The translations under genes and the position numbers were made by a program. From DASUPK01 sp963744105 (GTDB taxonomy: Bacteria; Actinomycetota; Thermoleophilia; Solirubrobacterales; 70-9), in contig CAVUSJ010000001.1 in assembly GCA_963744105.1 (NCBI GenBank), positions 177,743 through 241,742 of the forward strand: DNA of 64,000 bases, written 5' to 3'. This document shows positions 56,687 through 64,000 of this stretch, in pieces; the stretch's first letter is position 1; each line of letters begins with the position of its first letter. The notes below the pieces were generated by a model that ran no database searches, was not told the origin of the DNA, and saw only the letters and a program-made list of their open reading frames with translations.

Positions 56687-57083
56687 ACCCAGGAAACGAG
56701 TTATCCTGGGGAGAATCGAGCCCAACGCCGAAGGAATCGGCCGAACCGACGAAGCCGGGACTGGCCAGCCAAGAAAGGCAAGCCATGAACCTGCCGGAGA
56801 TTCATCGAAGATTGTGGAACCAACCCCCGCAACAACCCGCAAGGGGTGGCTGGTTTTGAGGCGCCCATGAGTGGCTGGTTTTGGTGCGCCCAATGACACT
56901 CAAGAAGTACCATCTTACCTCTGGTAACCGGTCGTCTGCTCACAAGATCAAGGAGTTCGCCCCCCGGCGGTTACGTGGCTGCTTCCAGCATTGGATCAAA
57001 GAGTGGAGCGACATAGAAATGTGCAAGGGCTCTCTCACCATGCATTGCGAAGGACCGGACTGCAACTCTCACGTGAGGGCCAA

Positions 57084-57356
57084 ATGAAGAGCATGGACTC
57101 TGACTATGCAAGAGCGGCCAACGTCAACTTGTCCGTCGCGAACACGTCCTATACGGTACGACCGGAGAAGATGTGGGCCAGCATTGCGTACCAAAACATT
57201 GAGAGGTCGCTCACGTCTGACCGCGAATTAGCCATTATGATGGGACTAGAGATCGACGAGAATCAAACGCTACCAAGCATCGATGATGTACTGGGTGCAC
57301 TGGCTCGCGAGGATCGCGAAGAAGCAATGCGTATGCTCAACCTGCTCCGATCCTGA
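57084..57356 (+). CDS. Small protein of unknown function
   Basis: The 90-residue protein starts ATG behind GAGGGCC. It reads ANVNLSVANTSYTVRPEKMW and WASIAYQNIERSLTSDRELAIMM, and ends with helical SIDDVLGALAREDREEAMRML. I do not recognise the family. Its GC content is lower than the surrounding genes. A short open frame just upstream (to 57,087) overlaps its start and may be its N-terminal part or unrelated. A terminator-like hairpin follows 30 bp later. Confidence 0.5.
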   Translation: MKSMDSDYARAANVNLSVANTSYTVRPEKMWASIAYQNIERSLTSDRELAIMMGLEIDENQTLPSIDDVLGALAREDREEAMRMLNLLRS

Positions 57357-57385
57357 TTCTCATCCTGGAAATGGCAACGAGCACT

Positions 57386-57431
57386 GGACCCTGCGTACCG
57401 GCACTCGCTTGGACGCAGGGTCCTTCATTTT
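57386..57431 (+). terminator. Intrinsic-terminator-like hairpin
   Basis: GGACCCTGCGT and ACGCAGGGTCC form a perfect 11-bp stem across a 16-nt loop, followed by TTCATTTT. It is well placed after the 90-residue gene. Confidence 0.65.
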
Positions 57432-57539
57432 GGTGACGTAATGGTGACGCAGGTGAGAAATCAACGATGGCTTATCCAAAAGGACCTAAACTACATCGGA
57501 AGGACTGAACCCAAACCCCTTCTACATCTATTCTTAAGC

Positions 57540-57625
57540 GGAGAGGGTGGGATTCGAACCCACGGTGGCTGTTACACCACACGGCATTTCCAGTGCCGCA
57601 CCTTCGGCCTCTCGGTCACCTCTCC
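57540..57625 (-). tRNA. tRNA-Ser(GGA)
   Basis: The 86-nt minus-strand gene has acceptor stem GGAGAGG pairing with CCTCTCC, D-arm GACCGAGAGGCCGAAGGTGC, anticodon stem GGCA/TGCC with loop CTGGAAA, so anticodon GGA (reads UCC/UCU). A long variable arm (GTGTGGTGTAACAGCCAC) marks it as class II serine tRNA. T-arm GTGGGTTCGAATCCCAC is canonical. No CCA is encoded. Confidence 0.95.
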
Positions 57626-58181
57626 AAATTCGCCTAAGTTTTTAAGGGACAATGCTTTTAGTCAACAGTCTGGTTTGGTTCTCCGGGTCCAAAGGATATC
57701 GACCAGCGAGCGTGCAAAAAAGATCGGCCCAGTTCGTAATCATGATAACGGATATGCCCCCTGGTTCGCCAGAGCCAAGATTGCACAGGCGAGGTCAGGC
57801 CGCGATCTTTCGCACGGGCCGATTTTCGTTCGTGTGCACGACTTGAATGGTCGCCATCAATCTCCGAGGCCCCAGGGCTGGTACCCAGATTACCTATGTG
57901 TCGCTGACGCCCGCCGGGGCCTCCGAGCCGTGAAGCCGGCTTGCTCTTACGAGATCAGATCCGTGATGTCATGAAGAATCCCTTATGCTGCGTCTCATCC
58001 GCCCAAGTGGTGAGCTTGGACGCAATTTGAGCTGGGCTGCGGGTTTTGGCGATGCTCGAGCCAATCTCATGGGTACTCTCGGAGGCGATCGTCGGGCGCG
58101 GAATCACCCGGCCGTCTTGACGTTCTCGCAATTCCCCTCAGTTCCACCGTGATACAGGCCGCCCCGCAACTCCGAGACCGC
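57626..58181. other. Intergenic stretch, no gene supported
   Basis: Open frames here are short or run through the tRNA, and none resembles a known family. Base composition is more balanced than in the rest of the right part. Confidence 0.5.
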
Positions 58182-59715
58182 CTAGGTAGTCAATATGTAT
58201 TGAAAACAGGAGACTCTCCGTTCAACATCCGGCGAGCCATTGTGTGCGCGTGGAAGTGGAGGGCCGACTTGACGACGGAAATCCAGAGGATGCTCGGATC
58301 GGGACGAGACCGGACCAGCCGCCCAGATTCGCCTGAGGTATTCGCGGCGAAGATCGCGATCGTCCACCTTCCATGCGAGTCGCGTCAAGAGCCAGAGCCT
58401 GGGCAAACATCGGCCCGTGCCTTGGCAGATTGCCAGGGATGGCGCCGCCGAGTGCCGGCGCGCCCCGCGACTGAAATCCAGCCGGGCGTCCAGGTAAAGA
58501 GCCTCGAGACGCTCAAAATACGCCGCGGTGTCGTTCAAGGAGGATAGCACATGAACAAACCCATCGCGGAGTTGCTCGCGACCCAGCTTGAAGGGGACGA
58601 TGTTGGTGCCGAACCGCGGCTCGGCGGAGGTGTCGAGCCGCCCTTCGCGGACCATCCGATCGTATAGAGGCGTCTTGGGAATCGCCGAGAGCATCCCCAG
58701 CATCACGTTGATCCACCTCGCGCCTGGGCTATGAACTCGACCTGGGCGTCGAAGATTGTCTCATCGTCATGGTCAAAGCCCAGGATCATCCCGTCCAGAC
58801 TTCCATGCCTCGCGTCCTGGATCCGCCGCACCTTCTCGACCAGGGTGCCTCCAGACCGGACGTTCTGAAACTTTTTGGTCTCGCCAAGCGACTCGTCATT
58901 GGGGCTCTCAATGCCGACAAAAACGTTGACGATGTTGGCCTCGACCATCATTAGCTTCAGTAAGTCGGCGTCGTCCGCTAGGTCGAAGCGATGCCTCGGT
59001 GAAGAAAATAAACGGATAGCCATTGGCTTTTTGCCACTTCGCTACCTCTTGCAGTACCGGAGCGATCGCCTTTTTGTTGCCGATCAGGTTGTCGTCGACG
59101 ATGAAGACCATTTCCATGCCGTTTGCCCGCAGTGCTTCGAGCTCGGCGATTACTTGGGGGCTGCTCTTCAATCGGGGCCGGCGGCCGAAGGTGACAATGA
59201 TGTCGCAAAACTCGCATTGAAACGGGCAGCCACGCGAACTGCAAGCTGCCGAACATGTAATGTTGCGTCTCAGCAGGTCGTAGTTGGGACAAGGGACGCG
59301 GGTCATGTCGGTCCTCTCGACCTGCTCGTAGCGCCACCGATGGGTGCCTCGCTGCCAGTCGGAGAGGAATCGCGACCAGGTGTCTTCCGCCTCGCCGACA
59401 AAAATCACGTCGGCCGAGTCGCCAAAGTAATCTTCCTTGACGGTCACCCAGGGTCCGCCGACGACGACAAACGCACCGCGCTCGTTCAGTTCGTCCAGGA
59501 TTTCACGCATCCGAAAACGCTGGACGCTCATGCCGGTGACGCCGACAATGTCGGCCTGGGCAATCTGGTCGAAATCGATCGTCGTTCGTTCTCGTCGATC
59601 AGCGTGATCGTATGCTCGGGCGGCGTGAGGGCAGCGAGCAACGGCAAGCAAGCGACGGGCAAATTCGCTCGCTTGCCAAACAGCGGCAAGGCATGTTCTA
59701 AGCCCCAGTACGAAT
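58182..59715 (-). pseudogene. B12-binding-domain radical SAM protein, 5' end lost, frameshifted
   Basis: The visible N-terminus WGLEHALPLFGKRANLPVACL lacks the usual first ~10 residues. The B12-binding fold continues with TLIDEN, IAQADIVGVTGMSVQRFRMRE and AFVVVGGPWVTV. The radical SAM cluster motif is SSRGCPFQCEFCDII (CxxxCxxC). VFIVDDNLIGNKKAIAPVL and VFVGIESPNDESLGETKKFQ follow in the SAM barrel. The C-terminal part (LSAIPKTPLYDRMVREGRLD) matches the DUF4070-type end. Such proteins include hopanoid methyl/ribosyl-type enzymes, but the substrate cannot be told. Its start is fused in frame to the GAP1-like gene. Confidence 0.75.
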
Positions 59716-60439
59716 TCCTCGAACCGAGGGTTGATCGCTCCTCGACGAGTGTCAAGACGAACGGGCGGTCGGAGGAAGGGACCAGGCTCGTGGAGAAGCT
59801 GGTGGACCGCACCAGCTCGGGTGCGAGCTGACCGATCAAGTCGCATTCCGCCAGAGCGATGCGATCACCGGAATAGGCAAACTGGAGCGGAAGCTTGGAC
59901 TGAAGCTGCTTGTGAAGGAGAGCCAGTGAGGAGGCGAAGCGCGCCTCTGTCCGCCCAGAAGGCGGCGGTCCGCGGCGGATGCAGTTGAGAGAGACCGACG
60001 GTCGCAAGAATCTCGCCCGGGTCAGGCTGGTACGCAAAGATAGCCCAGCGCGACGGCGTCGCGGTAGATGCAGAACGGCTGGAACTGCGACGGCTTGCAG
60101 GACCGCGTCGTCGACGATCAGGAAGTGGGTGTAGAGCTGGCGCCCTCCTCGGCCGCTGTACTCGGGCGGCCCGGCGCAGGTCCGTGAGAGGGCAAACCGG
60201 CCGCTCGGCACGGGTGGAAATTCACGCTGGTCCGGTTGCTTCCCGTCCACGATCAGGGCGCCGTGTGAAGGTGCCCACCGCGCCAGGGCCTGTGCATCGG
60301 CCGCGCCGACGCCCCGAGACCGGGAAACCAGGTGATAGCCGCCTCGCCCACGACGGGGCATCGACGTGAAAATCGCCTGCTCGGCCCACACACGCGCAAC
60401 CTCCGGTTCCGCAGTTGCTTCGCGCAGATGACGCAGCAC
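59716..60439 (-). pseudogene. GAP1-like (GTPase-associated protein 1) protein, 3' part missing
   Basis: The start (GTG) gives EQAIFTSMPRRGRGGYHLVS, then FPPVPSGRFALSRTCAGPPE and YSGRGGRQLYTHFLIVDD. This N-terminal pattern is what I know as GAP1-N, a domain named for its genomic link to GTPases in predicted conflict systems. After frame changes, LALLHKQLQSKLPLQFAYSG continues, then STSFSTSLVPSSDRPFVLTL. The frame then enters the radical SAM gene without a stop, so the C-terminal domains are gone. It starts 14 nt after the GTPase stop, and the two likely act together. Confidence 0.65.
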
Positions 60440-60453
60440 AAGTCGACCGACAC

Positions 60454-61355
60454 CGTCAGCGCAGTTGGTTGATCATCCAGGCGAACGGCTCGACGATGCC
60501 CCGGGGCTCGATGCGCAGCGGGACGAGCGTCTCCTGACCGTTGCGGTCGACCAGCCGGCCCGTCGAACCGGCGACGCCCGAGAAGTAGAACGAGTAGCGT
60601 TCGCAGCCGCGTCTGACACTGGCTGAAGAGCGCCGGGGCGTTGGCCCTGGCGAAGGCCTCGGGGTCGCGATTCCACTCGTCGCAGAGGTCGGTCTTGGTG
60701 AAGACGATGGCCACGGGAACGTCGATCTTGCGGTTCCTCTTCCGCGGCCGGAGCGCGTCGAGGTAGCTGATGAGCTGCATCGCGAAGAGCTCCTGGCCCT
60801 GGCCGTCGGCGACGACCTGGACGATGTCGACCAGGACGACCAGCCCCGCGCACCGGCCGATCAGCGCGCGGATGGTCTTGTTCGTGCCGGGGTTCTCGAG
60901 CTCGCCCATGACGGCTTCGCCCGCGACGTCGGGCGTGACGATGTCGTAGGGAGTCTTGCTCTTCCCGGCATAGACCTCGCAATGGACCCAGTCCCAGCGG
61001 TCGGACTCGATCGGGGTCTTCTCGGGAAACCGCTGCCGCTCCAGGGCCAGGATCAGGTTGCGGTGCAGGGTCAGCGAGAACGGGCTCTGCGCCAGGCCGT
61101 GCAGCCCGCAGACGCCGCGCGCGAGCAGGTCCAGGAGCATGCCGAGATAGACCGTCTTGCCGACGCCGCTCGGCCCGAGCACGCCGAGGAATCGCGGCGG
61201 TGAGGGCCGGTTCAGGATCGATTCGATCACCTCGGAGGGCAAGTAGCAGGTGCCGCACGGATTGCCCTCGTAGCGTGCCCGTCGCAGAGCGGGCAGGCGA
61301 GCTCCGTCGGGAGGCTCTGGCCGAAGTAGACTGTGGTCGAGATGCGTTCTGGCAT
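60454..61355 (-). pseudogene. Zinc-ribbon P-loop GTPase (TRAFAC/DO-GTPase-like), one or two frameshifts
   Basis: From ATG 61355, MPERISTTVYFGQSLPTELA precedes CPLC; after a frame change NPCGTCYLPSEVIESILN completes a zinc ribbon. G1 is FLGVLGPSGVGKTVYLGMLL, G3-like TPDVAGEAVM, G4 FTKTDLCDEW. After another change the end reads SFYFSGVAGSTGRLVDRNGQ and VEPFAWMINQL. The NTPase is the hub of GAP1-type systems. Neighbours FGE-like (upstream, 46 nt) and GAP1-like (downstream, 14 nt) are on the same strand. Confidence 0.75.
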
Positions 61356-61401
61356 CGGTGGATGATCGCTCTTGGTTCGAGGGATCACTGGCGATCTCGA
61401 C

Positions 61402-62265
61402 TCAGGGGAGCGGCCGGAGCCGGTCGACCGAGACGGCGCAGCGGAACCCGATGTTGTCGCGGCGGTCGAGCTCGCCCTGGCCGGTGATGAACTGGCAGGT
61501 CGCTTCGCTGGGAAGTAGGTGTCGAAGGCCCCGCCGATGATCCGGCGCATGGGCTTCCAGGGCAGGAACGGTCTCCCTCGGCGGCAGGGGATCGTCTCGA
61601 GCGGGTCGTCGAGCCATTCCCAGACGTTGCCGGTCATCTGGTAGATGCCGTTGGGTGTGGCGCCGCTGGGAAGGCGTCGACCGGGACGGTCCGGCCGATG
61701 CCGGACGGCCAGAGGTTGGTCCGCTCCGGGTCGAACAGGTCGCCCCAGGGGTAGCGGTTGCAGTCGCCGCCGGAGAGCTGCTCGGGCCAGCCGCCGGCCT
61801 TCTGCCACTCGGCGGCGGTCGGCAGCCGCTTGCCGACCCAGCGGGCGTAGGCCATGGCCTCGTACCAGCAGACGCCGACGACGGGATGGTCGGCCTGTCC
61901 CGGCGGGAACTTGCCGTCCTCCCAGTCGCGCGGGCCGGGCCGGCCCGTCCGGTCGGTGAACCGCGATACGCTCGGCCAGACTTCTTGCGGCCAGATCTCC
62001 AGGGAGTCGTAGCCGCCGGACTGGACGAACCGCTGGAACTGCCGGTTGGTGACCGCGTAGCGGTCGAGGAAGAAGCCGCCGATCTCGCGTTGGCGCATGC
62101 TGCCGTCGCAAAGGACAGCTCGACGCGTCCCGGCCGGGACCAGCGCCATCTGCTGACGCAGGAGATCCCAGGCCGGCCGGGCGTCATGCGTCGCTGATCT
62201 GATCGACGGCTTCCTTCAGCAGGACGAAGGCATAGCGGTCGTCGTTGATCAAGCGTTTCAGTCAT
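61402..62265 (-). pseudogene. Formylglycine-generating-enzyme (FGE/SUMF1)-like protein, frameshifted
   Basis: An N-terminal helical part (YAFVLLKEAVDQISDA) precedes the FGE fold: GGFFLDRYAVTNRQFQRFVQ, HPVVGVCWYEAMAYARWVGK, RLPTAAEWQKAGG, then MTGNVWEWLDDPLE, PWKPMRRIIGGAFDTYF and NIGFRCAVSVDRLRPLP. These are canonical SUMF1 blocks. Some FGE-fold proteins in conflict systems bind ligands rather than oxidise Cys. At least three frame changes occur. The start overlaps the stop of the upstream gene by a few bases, indicating an operon. Confidence 0.8.
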
Positions 62266-63068
62266 ACCTCGCGATCATCTGCGACCGTGTCGAGTTGACG
62301 GCCGCGCCGTTCCATCTGACCGGACCAGCTGCGAGGGGGAATTCGCTCGCGATCACGGCTTGCACCGGTCGTGGACCCGCGATGCACAAACCAGCCGAAG
62401 AGGCGAGGCGCCCATCCTGACTGGCGCCGGAGCGTCGGGCGAGGCGAGGAGCGAACCGCGAGCACGAATGGCGAGGCCTGACCGGCGAACGAGGCGACTG
62501 CCGGACGGGCGACACGAGGCCCAAGATCGGTGGTGAGGATCCTGGCGTTTCACGATTCTGGCCTTCTTCCTTCTTCACGGGAGTCGCGACGGTCCTCGGC
62601 ATTGCGCCGAACGTCGCTGCAGAGGGTTTGAAATTGTCGGAGGATCTCCTGGGCGGCCGGGTGATACGCGTCCGACTCGGCCGTGAATGATCGCGCCGCG
62701 ACCAGGGCACTGGACGTGCGGAAGCAGGAGCGGCGGGGGCACCCCTCCCGCGGCGATCCTGGACCTCGGGCGATGAGCGTGGAATCGGTGATGAAACGGG
62801 CCCGGACGCACCGGGATATGCGATCCACTCTCACTCGACCCGTTCCCACGCCTCTGCGAGCAAGCGGCGGTCTGCCTCGAGCTGGGTCTGCAGACGCGCT
62901 CCACTCCTTCTCCCGGCCCTCGGCCTGGTCGCGAAGTCGGTCATCGGTTCTCCTCAAGTTCGATTTCTCTTCAGGTCGAGGGTTCGCGTCTCGCTCGCAC
63001 TCTCTTCCCGCCGCTGCTTCTGCGGTATGTCCCGACTGCTCTTGAGCGAGGGTCTCGAGTAAGTCCAA
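62258..63068 (-). pseudogene. Coiled-coil protein upstream of the FGE-like gene, frameshifted
   Basis: MDLLETLAQEQSGHTAEAAA starts a charged helical region. DDRLRDQAEGREKEW and, in another frame, RLQTQLEADRRLLAEAWERVE are coiled coil. Then a Pro/Ser/Arg-rich stretch leads to EILRQFQTLCSDVRRNAE. One frame ends RWNGAAVNSTRSQMIARYD at 62,258, overlapping the FGE start codon; another stops at 62,550. No family is recognised. It probably belongs to the same operon as FGE, GTPase and GAP1. The true start may lie slightly upstream. Confidence 0.45.
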
Positions 63069-63315
63069 GCGTTCCAGTACCCGTTCGCGCAGCCGATTTC
63101 AAGTTCTGGATCACCGTGGAATGCCACGAGTGAGCCGGGGCCGGCCAAGACCCGGAGTCGGCGGCCCCGGTGCTACTGGTTCCCCGGCCTCAGAAGTTCA
63201 TCCACCATACAAGGGTTTTCCCAAGGAATGAGGCTCGCGATTGGGACCCACTCAGACTACAGCGGAACTCCTTGGTAAACTTCCGGGCCCGTCTTACCGC
63301 GGCATGGTATCAGGA

Positions 63316-64000
63316 TCACGGTGGTGGGTCAGTCCTCATCGCGGGCCGGTGCGGCTCCATAAGTCGTGATAGCCGACGATGAGGCTTTTCTGGCGGCGTT
63401 CTGCTCCGTTCGCTCGCGTTCTTCGATTTCTTGAAGATGCTGGCGCAGAGCCCGGACTCGTAGATCAGGTCTCGCTCGCGAGGGGTGCCGTCGGGCTTGT
63501 TCTGAGCCTTGGCCGACGGAGACGGCAGCGGCGAAGCCTGTGACAATCGGGCTTGGAGCTCGGCCACGGTGGCCTCGTGCTCGAGCCGCTCTCGCTTGGT
63601 CTGGTCCGGAGTCTGATCGAGCTCTCGGCTGAGTTGGTTCCGCTCGTTCAAGGTCTCGGCCAGCCTCGTCTCCGATGACTCGGACGCTCAGCGGCGGCAG
63701 TCCGCTCATTCAGCTCTTGCCAGGAGGCTCGAAGTCGAATGTTCTCGGCCCGAAGGGCCTCGACCACGCTGGCGTCGGGACCGCCCTCACTGACTTGCCG
63801 CGAGGGCCCGGGTGCCGCCGGAGCGGTCGTGACCTGATCGAACGTCGCCTGGAGCCGGGAGATTTCCTCTTGAAATTCTGCCGCTGGGTCTCCCTCATGC
63901 GCGGCGATCCTGATCCGAACTTCATCTCGAGCCTCTCGGCCTGCTGCTGCCGGGCCGCAAGCTCGTTCTCGAGATGGAGCACGGTGCCTCCGTCTTCCAG
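63316..64000 (-). pseudogene. Coiled-coil protein, cut by the right window edge, frameshifted
   Basis: Across frames: VLHLENELAARQQQAERLEM, EEISRLQATFDQVTTAPA, VVEALRAENIRLRASWQELN, LAETLNERNQLSRELDQTPD, then LEHEATVAELQARLSQASPL. This is a long heptad-rich coiled coil with Pro/Ser linkers. The end (EKPHRRLS...) is uncertain. The 5' part lies outside the window. It has the same strand and style as the coiled-coil gene before FGE and may be part of the same system. Between 63,069 and 63,315 I see no gene. Confidence 0.45.

Larger units (their letters stand above)
54050..56898 (+). mobile_element. IS21-family element
   Basis: The ends start TGTCAGCGGGCGCTCAAAACC on the left; the right end read inward is TGTCATTGGGCGCACCAAAA. 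Each end carries two copies of AAAACCAGCCA 25 bp apart, inverted between ends. This fits the multiple terminal repeats of IS21 elements. It contains istA and istB. No target duplication is evident: left flank GCGTTGG, right flank CTCAAGA. Confidence 0.75.

Noticed and set aside
57441..57974. Open frame covering the tRNA region
   Set aside because: It reads straight through tRNA-Ser on the opposite strand and has no recognisable domain.

Overview
The window joins DNA from two unrelated bacteria. Positions 1 to about 25,782 look like an actinobacterium of the Thermoleophilia/Solirubrobacterales type. They carry an intact, high-GC housekeeping block (smc, ftsY, ffh, rpsP, khpA, trmD, rplS, lepB, rnhB, yraN, comM, dprA, thiD, ilvD), SnoaL-like proteins starting MSEEN, and secreted proteins with Lys/Cys-rich tails. 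Positions from about 25,783 to the end look like a planctomycete of the Isosphaeraceae/Gemmataceae type: DUF1559 prepilin-like protein, ECF sigma plus WD40 protein kinase, MotA/TolQ-type channel, CHAT-STAND-WD40 protein, and IS66, IS21 and REP-associated transposases. Nearly every gene in the right part is broken by small frameshifts, while genes in the left part are almost all intact. The likeliest reading is a chimeric metagenomic contig whose right part comes from error-rich sequence.

Left part, layout. 1-18.9 kb: smc 3' end, a GST-like gene, ftsY, an L,D-transpeptidase, a damaged PG-binding/M23 gene, ffh, then the ribosome/tRNA run rpsP-khpA-trmD-rplS-lepB-rnhB, convergent yraN, comM-dprA, thiD with two small genes and ilvD in a tightly overlapping run, then a cyclic-nucleotide-domain/thioredoxin-reductase-like fusion and an alpha/beta hydrolase on the minus strand. 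Several genes lack a Shine-Dalgarno sequence and instead carry a TANNNT hexamer 6-10 nt before the start codon, as expected for leaderless mRNAs.

19.3-25.8 kb is an accessory island of small genes on both strands. Every neighbouring pair of genes from the SnoaL-like gene onward is separated by a short hairpin element (stem GCTGCTTT/AAAGCAGC, loop GGACGA or GCATGG, often both in tandem). Eight such sites partition the region like cassettes. A 595-bp unit occurs twice here, and truncated gene ends abut one hairpin. This is the most unusual structure in the left part.

Right part, layout. 26-29 kb: a DUF1559 gene split by an IS66-type element, and a small lipoprotein. 29-33 kb: WD40 Ser/Thr kinase and ECF sigma factor. 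33-38 kb: M24-like protein, two esterase-type hydrolases, a thiazoline-hydrolase-like protein. 37.6-42.5 kb: two related secreted Q/G-rich proteins and a MotA/TolQ/ExbB-type channel with an Ig-like-domain partner. 43.3-44.6 kb: intact acyltransferase, then a noncoding repeat block. 45.3-50.0 kb: one large CHAT protease - STAND NTPase - membrane segment - WD40 protein, a likely defence sensor. 50-54 kb: broken REP-associated transposase with flanking REP sequences, DUF1990, NAD-binding and HD-domain genes. 54-57 kb: IS21 element. 57.5 kb: tRNA-Ser(GGA). 58-59.7 kb: B12-binding radical SAM gene. 59.7-64 kb: a minus-strand run of coiled-coil protein(s), a formylglycine-generating-enzyme-like protein, a zinc-ribbon GTPase and a GAP1-like protein, resembling predicted GTPase-centred conflict systems. 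Exact protein ends in the right part are uncertain because of the frameshifts.
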